64,000 bases of DNA from Macrocystis pyrifera (taxonomy: Eukaryota; Sar; Phaeophyceae; Laminariales; Laminariaceae). A program made the translations under genes and the position numbers. This document shows, one piece after another, positions 47,085-57,438 of the stretch. The stretch's first letter is position 1; every line of letters begins with the position of its first letter. The stretch is taken from assembly GCA_031763025.1 (NCBI GenBank), contig JASSKH010000031.1:4822904-4886903 (forward strand). The letters are read 5' to 3'. The notes below the pieces were generated by a model. That model was not told where the DNA came from. It searched no databases and saw nothing but the letters and a program-made list of their open reading frames with translations.

Positions 47085-47185
47085 TGGCGTCGTTTTGTGA
47101 GCAGAGAGAGCTTTTATCTCTCTAGGATTGAAGAATCGGCACGGACACTGGTTCTGCTGGATGCTGACGGGTAATAATGAGCGGA
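47085..47185 (-). repeat. DISP fragment, reversed
   Basis: CTCTCTAGGATTGAAGAATC and GGACACTGGTTCTGCTGGAT. Confidence 0.65.
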
Positions 47186-47207
47186 AGAAGACAGACACAC
47201 ATACATC

Positions 47208-47534
47208 ATTACCGGCCCTCTGACGAAAAACCTCTCACGAGAAACCTGAAGTCGGGCTCATCAGGCTGACTTTCTTGCTCTGGGCGCAAGCGAAAAATCA
47301 CTTTTTTGGTGTTGGGCATTCTTATTTTGGTCCCTGAGAATGCTTTCCCCCTGGAGTTGAACAATGAATGGTGCCTTGGGCCCAGGCCAGCCTCACAGGG
47401 AGGAAGGGGTCAACTTGGGCACTGACTACTACAGGTAGGCTGATAGCGTTCTTACGTTTTTTTTAAAGTCAGTTTAGCCTGATTTTCTTGTGAGTAGCTA
47501 ATTAATAGGCACTTTCTTATGAGCGGGCCGGTAC
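47208..47534. mobile_element. Possible TIR element with weak ends
   Basis: TACCGGCCC and GGGCCGGTA are inverted ends, and subterminal CTCACGAGAAACCTG resembles the complement of the right side (CTCACAAGAAAATC). No transposase or clear target duplication was seen. Confidence 0.4.
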
Positions 47535-47594
47535 TTCTACTATTATCACTACTGTATTAATGTGAACAAACTAAATATTGAATAGTAATCAGTA

Positions 47595-47700
47595 CCGGGG
47601 GGAGAAGGGACGACACCTGTGACCACGGCTTGTCCAGAAGGTCGCTGAGGGTAAAACCTCTTCCGAGTTAGGCTGGAAAGTAAAAGTGATAATAAAAAAT
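47595..47700 (+). mobile_element. SINE-T 3' fragment
   Basis: GGAGAAGGGACGACACCTG, CACGGCTTGTCCAGAAGG and TGGAAAGTAAAAGTGATAAT match the 3' third of SINE-T. No tRNA-like head is present. Confidence 0.75.
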
Positions 47701-47711
47701 AGGAAAAAAAA

Positions 47712-47798
47712 GGGCTAAATACGCTTAGTGAAAATACTGGAATATATAGGTTTTTGTGTGTGGTGGGTCCTGATTACTATGCTCCTCCCCCGTTATCA
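47712..47798. mobile_element. Degenerate MITE-A fragment
   Basis: Only the centre (AATATATAGGTTTTTGTGTG) and a decayed right arm (TACTATGCTCCTCCCCCG) remain. It follows a SINE-T fragment. Confidence 0.6.
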
Positions 47799-47799
47799 T

Positions 47800-48149
47800 T
47801 GTGTACATACAGGAAGCGACCACGTTGCTGTGATGTTTAAAAAGGATGCTGTTCGCACTTAACCAAACTAAAGGCAGAGAGCAGTCCTCAGTATCAGCAG
47901 TTTTTCGAACAAATACTGCCCTCTGCAAACTTGTTGTATAACGGTCGATAGCCTCGTAGCGGCAGCTATTTTAAGAACCATCAGCAGCAGCACCCTGCTG
48001 CAGCAGCCGCAGCCCCAAAGCAGCAACGTCCGAGCCTTTATATCAGATTGCAGAACCACAGCAGAACAACAGCAGTCACTATTTTTAGAGTACAGCAGTA
48101 CGTAGTATCATTGCGTTCTCGGGGTCAGGCTGCCACTGCTGCAGGCAAA

Positions 48150-48189
<40 letters not shown>

Positions 48190-48710
48190 ATGCTGATGTA
48201 CCTACACGTTGTTGCGTTGCCGTTGTGCTGCTGTTGCTGCCGCTGCTGTTCATCAAACATCTGCAAAATGAGATGCGCATCTTTGCGCTTGTTGCTCCTT
48301 CCAAGCAACAGTCGCAGTCACAGCAGAGGGTGCTGGGCCCAGGTGGTTCGTGCAAGCACGAGATTCGTGCACACGAGGTGTTTTGTGTTGAAGTTACTAT
48401 ACACAGAGACCATTAAATACGTAATGCAGCGAACACAGGCTCAAAAGATATATACCTGGTACACCAGCAGTAGTAATAATGCTGTAATTGGATTTCGTAC
48501 GAGTTTTCGTACGTACTCCTAGACACATCATTGACATCCAGGGCCGTAGAACGAAAGCAAGACAACGGTAAAGATGCCAGATGTTCTTGCTTGCGGGCTT
48601 GCTATTGCGCATGCATGACTTATAACCATTACGGACCTACGGACCTAAATATGACATGCCGGACAGCTAAAATCCAACTCTCGCTCTCCTCTGCTGCTGT
48701 ATAACTGCTG
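47800..48710. other. No gene recognised; CTG/GAT runs
   Basis: CTG repeats at 48152-48180 run into GAT repeats. Ala, Ser and Leu runs in the open frames come from these. Confidence 0.6.
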
Positions 48711-48713
48711 ATA

Positions 48714-49799
48714 CTATACATGTATGTACTTGTTCCTCGTACCTGGCAAAGGTGAGAACGCCGAGCCGCATGCAAGCGCGGTCGTCAAAAAGGAAGGTCG
48801 CCTGCACAAGAGCTTATTTTGCCTCGGCTTTAAAGGCCTCCTTCTCCTCCTGGCGAACGTCCTTCGAGCCGTCTTCATCACTTTAGCTGTAGCCCTCGCC
48901 ATCACCGCCGCGATCGCCGGCGACGGCGCATCAGCAGCAGCAGCAGCAGCAGCAGCCGGACCTGTTGTCTGGCCAGGAAGTATGTACGCCTCTCTCCTAC
49001 GACGTCTCCGGAAGTCGCTCTTCTGTCTCGGGGAGATGAGAGATGCCGCCCCGCCGGTGCTGCTGCTGCTGCTGCTGCGCTCAGGCTTAGTTTCCCGCGG
49101 TCGCCGAGGAGATGAAATGTCGCTTGAGGAAGAGTGAGACTCAACTGCTGTGAGGCTAGAACCGCTGTCATTTTCGACGTCGTCACCATCAGTACCAGCT
49201 GCAGCAGCTACCGCAGCGGCTAATAACGCAGCAGCAATAGCAACAGCGGAAGTGGCTGCATCAGCAGCAGCAGCAGCAGCAGCAGCGATATCTTCCGTTT
49301 CCCCCTCCTCCTCTTCTTCCTCATCTTCTTCCCCTTCCTCAATCTCCTCGAGCTGCCCCGGCGATCCAACAAACCGATACGAGGAAGTACGCATTAGTCT
49401 CGGGGCACACGATATCCGACGCTGATGATGCAGGTGCGTGCCTCTTGCGCCGTACTCCAAGGGCCGCCCTCTCAGGCCCGGGCCACCAGCAGGCTTCAGG
49501 TCCGGCCTCACCCCCAAAGATCTTCTCGCATTTATTCTAGCCCTGTCGTGGGACAGGCCGCGTGGCCGAGGGTGATATCTCCATCCAGGGCCTGCCACGT
49601 GAACTCGTTGATCTCTAACAACTTCGACTGCAGGCCGGAAATTCTCGTTGCGATTGCCGCCACCACCACGACCGCCACGGCCGCCGGCGCCGCTGATGAT
49701 AATGCTGCTGATGCTGCCGCTGCCGGTTCCTCGGCGCTTGGGATATACCTGTTGGCAGCGCCTTCTGCTCCTATTGATAGCTGCTCGTTTGAGATCCAT
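48714..49799 (-). CDS. Unrecognised 361-codon open frame, low complexity
   Basis: It opens at ATG 49799 and ends at 48714 without introns. The product is very biased: Arg/Gly-rich start, an acidic run around residues 155-170 (EEGEEDEEEEEEGETED), long Ala runs from GCA/GCT repeats, Ser runs, and a basic end. No domain was recognised. Parts of the opposite strand are also open (48724-49137, with a repeated KSLFCLG; 49150-49425; 49425-49850), which trinucleotide repeats cause easily, so length alone is weak support. A different minus-strand frame at about 49550-49640 reads KLLEINEFTWQALDGDI before a stop and looks more protein-like. It could be a nuclear protein, a repeat-derived open frame or a broken gene. 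Confidence 0.3.
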   Translation of the reverse strand: MDLKRAAINRSRRRCQQVYPKRRGTGSGSISSIIISGAGGRGGRGGGGNRNENFRPAVEVVRDQRVHVAGPGWRYHPRPRGLSHDRARINARRSLGVRPDLKPAGGPGLRGRPLEYGARGTHLHHQRRISCAPRLMRTSSYRFVGSPGQLEEIEEGEEDEEEEEEGETEDIAAAAAAAADAATSAVAIAAALLAAAVAAAAGTDGDDVENDSGSSLTAVESHSSSSDISSPRRPRETKPERSSSSSSTGGAASLISPRQKSDFRRRRRREAYILPGQTTGPAAAAAAAADAPSPAIAAVMARATAKVMKTARRTFARRRRRPLKPRQNKLLCRRPSFLTTALACGSAFSPLPGTRNKYIHV

Positions 49800-51354
49800 C
49801 CTCCTCCTGTGTCTGCTGTGCGCTGTGGTACTACCTACTGCTGCTGTTGATAGCTACGCGCAAGAAGAGCAAGTGTGCGCCGAGTAGGTCGGTGCGTAGG
49901 TTTTACACTCTGTTCTATCGTATCACGATACTGGATACGCGAAGCAAGAATTCGAGAAGAAGAAGAAATAATAGCTGAATCTTCGCTGGCCCGGCAGAGA
50001 GTCGGAGGAGAGCGCGAGGGGCCCGGGTGGCCCGGTGAACTGACACAAAAAAAAAAACGGCGAGCCTTTCGATTGGAGCCCCCGACAAGTAGCCACCAAG
50101 ACGCCGCCGACCCAAGGCCATTTACTGGCGAAAGAACCGGGCTGCTAAATAGTGGCCGAGTGCGTAAAATCAATCGCTCTTGCTGCCTTCGAGCTGCTGG
50201 TGGTGGTGGTGGTGCTGCTGCTGCTATTGATGCTGTTGCTGGTGGTGTTGTGGTGCAATCGCTGATGGGGGGATATTATTTGCTGTACCTATAAACATAT
50301 ACCAGGTACAAAGTAGTAATACTTCTGACGCTGCTGAGCAGGTGCTGCGGTGTTATCCCTGCAGCAAGCAGCTGCTGCTGCTAGCACTACATGTGCTTGT
50401 ATATTAAACACCAGTGCTGAATGAGTCAGATGATGGTGCTGTTCTCTGTAATTCTGATGTGTTGTTCATCCGGCGGGAGGGCACTTGCGTGCGAAATTTC
50501 GCGTCATGAAATTCATTTGAGTAAAATTTAGCTCAGAAAATTCAGCGAGCTGATACGGCTGTGGATGTGGTACTGGGATCGGAGAGAGTATAGGGGATAT
50601 CTCGCTGCTGCAATTTTACTAATGATTAATAACATCGTTGTGTTATCAAATAATAGCTCTTTCGGGCGTTGAGAAATATCAAGTACCAGTCGTCGTATGA
50701 TATTCGTATCGCTCGAAGATACGCAGTAGTACTGCTGTGACTAGCTGTACGTAAATACTATCTGTCCGCCTTTCATTGCAACAAAAACAACAGGGCATCG
50801 ATATGTTTCAGTTAAGTTGTAGTTTCAGTTGTATATACCGTAACTATCAATTTAATAATCCGAACGTACGTATACCGTATAGTTATTTCTAGAAAAAGAG
50901 TCCACGGCGGGGGCCTTCGTACGTACCTGGTACGGCCTTTTCTCGTCATATGTCTAAAGCCCAAAGAAATTGGTCATTCAAAACGGTACAGAAACCACTG
51001 CGGCTCGTTGTTGGACCACGACCAAGTCAGATACCAAAACTTTTTTGCGTCGATGTGATTATTACGCCAGCAATTTTTAATACCACTTATTACTTACTTG
51101 CAAAAATCGTGAAAAATGGTTTTACGACGAGGCGTATCGCAGCTTGCAAAGTTGATTATCAACTATTTGATCAACAATCGAACTCACAGCTATTAATAGC
51201 TACATGGTATGCTCTATTCTATGTAGCTGACGTATTTCTAATCTTGTCCTATAAAATAGTAGATAATGCTCGTACCGCCGGTAATGCGTGCCGGTACGTA
51301 CGGCGGGGTATCTGTGTATCAGTTTGTTATTTATTATTATAATATTAATAATTA

Positions 51355-51392
<38 letters not shown>

Positions 51393-51399
<7 letters not shown>

Positions 51400-51709
51400 T
51401 ATCCGTCACTTTTACTTCCCAGCCCACTCGTAGGAGGTTTTACCCTCGACGATCTTCTGGACAAGCCGTGGTCACAGGTGTCGTCCCTTCTCCTCCCCGG
51501 TACGTGCGTGTATTTTTTGTCGCGCATAGGGTTCAGCATTCCCACTGCTCGTCGATTTTCATCGAATGTAGCCAACTCACGCTTTCGCGCTTTCCGCTTA
51601 TCAATTTGTTTATGCAAGAAAAAGTCCCTACAAGCATGCACTCGGTGGGACTTGAACCCACGAAATTGATCTTGACAGGCACGCGGACCACCTACCAAGC
51701 CACCGGGGA
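51393..51709 (-). mobile_element. SINE-T copy 3
   Basis: Body and tRNA-like head as in copies 1 and 2 (here the B box region reads GGTGGGACTTGAACCCACG on the plus strand). The tail is a short T run beside a (TA)n tract at 51358-51393. Confidence 0.87.
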
Positions 51710-51817
51710 CGCCGGTTTTTTAATTATATGCTTACCATCCGGCAATGTGTATGTAGTGTTAATAGTTATATAGTGTTCCAAAAAATACTGAGGAACAGAA
51801 AAAGTGAAGAAGAGCTC

Positions 51818-51931
51818 TATTACGGGGGACCATAACATAGTAAATAGGACCAAATATTGTGAGTAAATATAGGAAAATGTATAGATTTTTGTGTGTATCG
51901 TAGGTCCTATTTACCATGGTCCCCCGTAATA
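51818..51931. mobile_element. MITE-A copy
   Basis: TTACGGGGGACCATAACATAG shows a 5-bp insertion in the left arm (CATAACATAG for CATAG). The right arm is intact, and TA lies at both borders. Confidence 0.92.
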
Positions 51932-52382
51932 ATTGTTTTTTCACCACTGTTGATACTATTAATATCACAGAATGGGCGAAAATAAATACCTGTGGTACGA
52001 ATATTCATCCCGTTTTCACTCCGATGTGAACATCAAACGGGTATTATTATGTTTGTGTGATTAGAGTATTAATAGTATAATGCTTGGTACGTAATAATAC
52101 GTGTGACTATTATATTATGTTGTCTTCGTATTTTTATCGTTCTTACAACCCATCAATTAGCTTCATCAATACATTGATATCATCCACTAGTAGAGTCCGT
52201 GGTCACAGACTGCTGCTCTGATGTGAGACAAAAAAGACAAAACAAGAAATAATCGCAAATTCGTGGGTAGAGCTAGTGAAATGCCAGCGGATGGTATACC
52301 GTAAGTCTGAGATACGAGAACACAATAACACAACAAGCATGACAAGAAAATATGAACAAAATGACTTTCAAACATATATATT

Positions 52383-52880
52383 GGCGGGGGGGGGGGAGCC
52401 GGGGGAACGGGGGAACGGGGGAGAGCGGGTGGAGCGGGGGGGGCAGGGGGCAGGGGGAGTGGGGGGGGGCGGGGGGGGGGGCGATAGGGGCGGATGAACA
52501 GGGGGAAGCGGCGAGAGGAGATAGGGCGGCGCCCTCGCTAGCAGGTCGGGGGAGAGAGAGGGGGACGGGGGGGGGGGGGGAGGGCAGGAGAAACGGGGGG
52601 AGCGGGAGGAGCGGGGGCAGTGGAGAGAACAGGGGGAGCAGGGGGAGCGGGGAGAGGATGGGGAGCGGAGAGAGCAAGGCAGACCAGGGGATCGGGGGGG
52701 GTGGAGAGGGCGGGAGGGGGGGGAGGGGCGGGGACGGGGTACATGGAGCGAAGCTAGCGGAGAAGGGGGGGGGTATAGGGAGGATACAGGAGAAGCGGAA
52801 ACCGGAGGGACGCGAAGTAGTGGTAGAGAGAAAAGAGAAGGGAGAGGAGCGAACCAGAGAAGTGGAGGGAGAGGAGCAGA
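52383..52880. repeat. G-rich purine tract
   Basis: GGGGGAGC-type low complexity over ~500 bp. It gives long Pro- or Gly-rich frames on both strands. It directly precedes the decayed retroelement. Confidence 0.8.
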
Positions 52881-52943
52881 AATGAACGACAGGGAGGGGT
52901 TCGGACCCCAAACGGTGAGGCTCCGGCAGGAGGATCTCCCAGG

Positions 52944-54300
52944 ATGCAGGGGAAAACAGAGAACGGGACGCGCCCCCGTGCAATCCTTGGCGACACTACA
53001 GGTGGAGTGGCGTGCAGGGTCGGCGGTGTAACGCTTCAGCTCGGGCACCGGGCGGTACGTTTTCCATGTGGGCAAGGGCGCTACGTGCTCCACACTCGTT
53101 GTGTGGTTGAGGCCCTTGCGAGAGGCACGGCACCGGCACCACTTCGCTGTCCAGCGGTCGACTGCGGAGTCCTGCATCCCAGACGGGACGAACTGGAGGC
53201 AGCGGTCCAAGCCGACCCGGATCTTCGCAATCGGGCGGCGCGGATAGGAGGGGGGACCATGGGTGACAAGGACCTAAGCAGCCGGGGGCTTTGGTACGGA
53301 TGGGACCAAACCAGCCTGGGCATAAGGACACCACTCGATGCCGTTTCCTTAGACGACCTGAAGCAACGTTTCGCAACCGGGAAAAAAGTGTAGCCGCAGC
53401 TGGCAGGAGCACACGCGCGCCTGAGCGTTCACGTTCGAGGCATCCCCAACCACGCTATGGGAAAGCACTGGCTGAAGCGGGACTTGGCGACGCCGGGTTC
53501 GCTCCTGCGGGCGATAAATTTATGGTACATCATGCCAGCCCTGCTCCACTCACCGGACGACCGGATCAAGAGGCGACAGAAGGTTTGCGCTGGTGGAGAG
53601 CGGGGACATAGTGATCCTGCTCCCATGACTGATAGCGTTTGCCAGGAGAGGGCCCTTGAGACAACGGGATGCCGCCCAGGAAGGTTCGGAGGACGCGAAG
53701 CTTGAACGAGCGTCGTCGGTGTGTCACCACGTGAGAGGGGTCGAAGTGGCAGCACGCAACCTTCTGGCAGAGCCACGATCAGCGAGGAACGAGGAGACGT
53801 GGAACACATTGATGGCCAAGTTCCCCCCCGAAGACCACGCCGCCGTGTCCGCGGCGGCGGCTGCAGTGCTGACGAGAGCCACCGAGGTGGAAGATGGAAA
53901 TGCCTCCCCGTGGCGCCCTGACGATGAGTACGCCTCTAAGATGCTCTTCGGCGCCATCAGCTCCCGAAGCGCCCTCTCAGGCCCCGGAAACGGCGGTCAA
54001 CGATTAACTCATCTACAATCCATCATTCACACCGACATCGGCAGAGAGGAGTTCGGAAGGGGTATGACAGCCTTCTGGCGGGGAATCGTCAACGAGCCGG
54101 ACGCGTTCCTGCCAGAGTTCTGGCAGCTCTTCTTGCAGTCGAGCCTCACTGCGTTGGCGGAAAAGTGTCGGCCGGTTTGCGTGGGCATGACATAGAGGGG
54201 GCTCATCACCGCAGGGGCTATGCGACAGTGGCGGCCGCGGTTGAAGGAGGTATACCGAGACGGAGGAGGGAGCAAGGACAACGAGTGGAGTATGGTAGAT
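52944..54300 (+). pseudogene. Decayed non-LTR-type retroelement fragment (RING-like zinc motif and start of RT region)
   Basis: Frame 52944-53565 encodes a Cys/His-rich stretch (FPCGQGRYVLHTRC, then LRCPAVDCG), and after an in-frame TAG at 53391 it continues with INLWYIMPALLHSPDDR. A frameshift near 53570 moves coding to the frame of 53572, with RFALVESGDIVILLP, a TGA at 53626, then a long open stretch holding GPGNGGQRLTHLQSIIHTD and FWQLFLQSSLTALAEKCRP. It stops at TAG 54193, after which the same frame reads GLITAGAMRQWRPRL to about 54300, where similarity ends. I recall this protein block preceding the polymerase core in retroelements common in brown algae and oomycetes. No YxDD core is present, so the copy is dead. 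Two of the three stops sit where I expect Trp. Confidence 0.7.
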
Positions 54301-54725
54301 TAAGCATATGGCGGGAAGTAGACATAGAAGGTATCTAGACCTTGTGCATAGGTTTCCTTTGTTTCCTCCGTGGTTTTCTTCTTTCAGGAATGTTTTGACT
54401 AGTCAACGTTGAAGCTCATGCTGCACATTGTCAATAAAACATACCAGGTACCTGGTACCTAGTACCTGGTAGATAATAAATGAAATTAATCAGAACACAA
54501 ACGATGCAAGGAGATCAGAAAGGCTGCTACGTAAAAGAGAAGCATACGTACTCAAAAATGACAAATAGCTGCTGCACGGACGAAAGCAACACTAAGGAGA
54601 GGAAGATACCGGCATAAAGACGGCGGGGAGGACAAAGTAAACAATGAAATAAAACATAAAGAGGGATACGGCAAAAAACAAGAAGAAATGAAGAAAGACA
54701 GAACAGAGAAAAGAGAAAATCGTAC

Positions 54726-54870
54726 GCCAGGTGGTGATAGTAACATGGGTTCCCGTCTCTACTAGAAAAAACTTATTCGGAAACCTTGCCACACCCCCTT
54801 TGCCGTCTCCTTCCTCGTCAATAATAGCGGAGTCAAGCGTCATTACTGCCGCTGTCGCCCGCGCCCCCAT
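54726..54870 (-). CDS. Possible coding exon, perhaps 5' exon of the EGF gene
   Basis: ATG 54870 in a good context (TTCCATGGGG) opens 48 codons of balanced composition, including MTLDSAIIDEEGDGKGGVAR and FFLVETGTHVTITTW. It then meets GTACGA in phase 1, followed by a T-rich stretch. Phase 1 is what the exon at 46378 requires. There is no signal peptide, which a secreted protein should have, so it would be an internal exon or unrelated. Confidence 0.22.
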
Positions 54871-56264
54871 GGAACAACTCAACAAGAAACAAACGCATAC
54901 AAAAATAGTTTTAAAAAAAAACTGCTAGAATTCGAAGATCGCGTGCCACCCGAACTGTAATTTCGTTTCTGCATTCGTTCGGCGACAGCTATTATTAGAC
55001 TCTTACTTGACCCGCCGTTTGGGTCATCATTATACTGCCCATTTTTTGAACATGCATTATTTCCAACTTCTAAAATGTTCAAACAAACACCACGACGTAT
55101 GATACCGTATATTTGTATATTTCTTCACATGTTGGCTAAAAAAAAAAAAAATGGACTCGCCCCACGTCCATCACTCCACCACCTGCCGAACCTGTGTGGT
55201 CGATGTTTTGTGTCTCTCTGGCTGCAGGATAATATTAATGTACTCTGTGCTCCACTCCTCCTGTTGCTTGCTGTGTTGCAGGGTGTTACCAACGACGACC
55301 TTCTCCCTTGTACGTCAAATATCTCCAGAAGAGGAGGAGGATGGGGACGTACCACCTTAAGGTTGCCAGATGTTCAGAATATTTTGGCGTTGTGCTGTTG
55401 AAGTGTGGGATATGCGGACCGCAATCACATCATGACAGCGACGGAATGACCGCGCCAAACGAGCACACCAGATGCCGGAGAACCCCGAGTCAAAATATGA
55501 AAAAAGCCGCAACACACCGTCGAAAACAACAACGACAAACCAAACGACAACGACACAACAAAGATAACAACAACAACAACAACAACAGCCAAAGCAACAA
55601 CAACCAAAGACTACAAACAACGAACAACAACCACCAGCAGCGCAGCAGAGCACAGCGCAGCTTCACACGTAGCTCAGCACAACACCGGCGCTATACGCAC
55701 ACGCGTTGTATAGAAGCGACTGCTCGAACGATTAATGAATGAACCAGGCAGGGTAAACGGTAAACAACAAGGAAAAAAATGAACAGCGGACAACGAGTGC
55801 GCACCACGCAGCGCGCACCACGCGCACCGGCTGCTGCTGCTGCTCTGCTGTCGAGCGGTTATGCTGCAGTCCGCAGTCCATGATGAATGTATACAAATAA
55901 TAACGGAGTAACTAAGTGATGGTCGTTGCTCACAGCAAATATAACATGTCAGGAGACATCGTCAGGCAATGCAAATTGTACGCCATCAAGGGTGTGTACG
56001 AAGGGCCGAGCGTTCTAAACTCTGCACTAAAACCTACCAGGCAGCAGTTTAGTGTCAGTCAAGGCATGTATGTCAAGGCGAAGTTGCTGTCTGTCAAAGA
56101 GTGAAAGTGCTGTCTCCTGACATTTTCGCTGCTCACTGGTGCTCGTTGGTGTCGTGTTGTTATATTTACCAGATGGTTGCTGTTGTCGCGGGCGTTGATT
56201 TTGTTTGTCGTTGTGTGTGTGTGTGTCCTTCACATTAAACCGTTCTTCTTTTGTCGTTGTGTGT

Positions 56265-56410
56265 GTGTTCTTCACATTAAACCGTTCTTCTACTCGTCGA
56301 CATCCAGCAAGCCCAGTGTCCGTGCTGATTCTTCACCCTAGAAAGATACGAGCTCTGTGGTCACAGACTACGACACAGAGATAACACACCGTAATGCATT
56401 AATAGCCTAC
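56265..56410 (+). repeat. DISP fragment
   Basis: CTCGTCGACATCCAGCAAGC, CCCAGTGTCCGTGCTGATTC and CTACGACACAGAGATAAC. Confidence 0.7.
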
Positions 56411-56445
56411 GCACGTTCTTCTTGGGTTTTTTATTATTATTATGT

Positions 56446-56523
56446 TATTTCGGGGAACTACGGTAATAGGACCTACGGTACAAACAAAAAGCTCTGCTGT
56501 CAAACAATATGGTCCCCCGTAAG
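56446..56523. mobile_element. MITE-A copy with internal deletion
   Basis: The left part TTTCGGGGAACTACGGTAAT and the right end ATATGGTCCCCCGTAA remain. The middle is replaced by a stretch containing CTCTGCTGTC. Confidence 0.75.
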
Positions 56524-57061
56524 AGATCACGAACCGATATCCTCTCGACAAACAACAAAAAAAAGGCGAGTGTGCACGCGTTCTTGCAGGACTTGACTGC
56601 AAATAGAACTCATGTTCTGTTTGCTGCTCTCCCTGCTCTGCTGCTCTTATACTTACCCGTTCTGTTCCTCTGCGATACTTCATGTCATGCATACCGGTTA
56701 TTACTACCTACCTCTTGTTCGACGTCGACGTGATCGTGAATGCGTTGAAGGGTATCAGTATCAATCATACTGATATGAATAACGACCTATCCTTTCAGCA
56801 GCACGCACTAACGAGTGTACGCCTCGGGCTTTTCCCCTGCCACGACGTCACAACCACGGGCAAGCCACGGGCCGCGAGCAACGGAACACTGCTACAAGTA
56901 TGGGCTACGACGTTCATCAGTAGACTATGAAGCAAAAGGGCGTAATAACGGTCTACCCTGGTCTACCTTGTACTTCGTACTCGTACGAGGGTACGAGTAT
57001 CACCCCTCGACAAAAACACATGTACATGTGGGTGTAACCGATCGTTTCAGAAGCATGCCAC

Positions 57062-57178
57062 CGAGAAATTCGGAAACCCACGTGGCTTCAGCAGGAGCTT
57101 TCGTAACAGCTTCCAGCCCAGGTTCACTCTCGCTGTACAGGGGGAACTGAATTCTTGCGCGCGGCCAGAATCGTCCAT
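57062..57178 (-). CDS. Possible coding exon upstream of and divergent from the CDK10-type gene
   Basis: A strong acceptor (TTTCCTGTCTTGCAG) leads into 38 codons with FPLYSESEPGLEAVTKAPAE and ATWVSEFL, ending at GTGGCA. Composition looks protein-like, but no family was recognised and no partner exon could be joined. It lies 186 nt from the CDK10-type start codon. Confidence 0.2.
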
Positions 57179-57363
57179 CTGCAAGACAGGAAACCGTGCG
57201 ACATAGACACCCATTGCACAAGACTCAACTCTGTCGGGAAAGCTCGTTTGTACTTGGGTCTGTCGTCTGGATTGTCGGTACTACACGTACCAGGTACTCA
57301 CGTGTCAGATCGCGTCTTGTGTGCGCCTGCTCATTTCTCACACCTGGCTGCTGCGTGGTGGTG

Positions 57364-57438
57364 ATGTCAGCTTCGGAGGACTTCTCGTCCGTTGACATGT
57401 TTCCGGGAAGCATGACGGTGTATGGGTCTTGTCGACCG
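57364..57438 (+). CDS. CDK10: CDK10-type kinase exon 1 with start codon
   Basis: This 25-codon exon begins at ATG in GTGGTGATGTC and ends at a consensus donor, CCG then GTGAGT, phase 0. It encodes [16 protein letters not shown] and then MTVYGSCRP. Joined to [13 protein letters not shown] it reproduces the G-x-C-R-x-V-x-x-[FY]-E-[KR]-L-N-R-I-G-E-G pattern of CDK10, which is why this small exon is preferred over other upstream ATGs. Confidence 0.75.

Larger units (their letters stand above)
49860..52375. other. No gene recognised apart from repeats
   Basis: Holds SINE-T copy 3, a MITE-A and (GGT/GCT)n at 50196-50250. A 130-codon plus-strand frame at 50950-51342 has no recognised domain and ends in Tyr/Ile repeats, so it is doubtful. 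Confidence 0.5.
54310..57060. other. No confident gene; one candidate exon
   Basis: Contains (CAA)n at 55560-55640, a DISP fragment and a decayed MITE-A. A 62-codon plus-strand frame at 55916-56104 (NMSGDIVRQCKLYAIKGVYE) is unrecognised. Confidence 0.45.

Noticed and set aside
47200..47430. Upstream exon of the EGF gene
   Set aside because: No frame shows the family motifs and stops interrupt all frames; the stretch fits a small TIR element better.
52368..53210. 280-codon minus-strand Pro/Ser-rich frame
   Set aside because: Opposite strand of the G-rich tract and of the decayed retroelement, whose plus-strand frames carry recognisable motifs.
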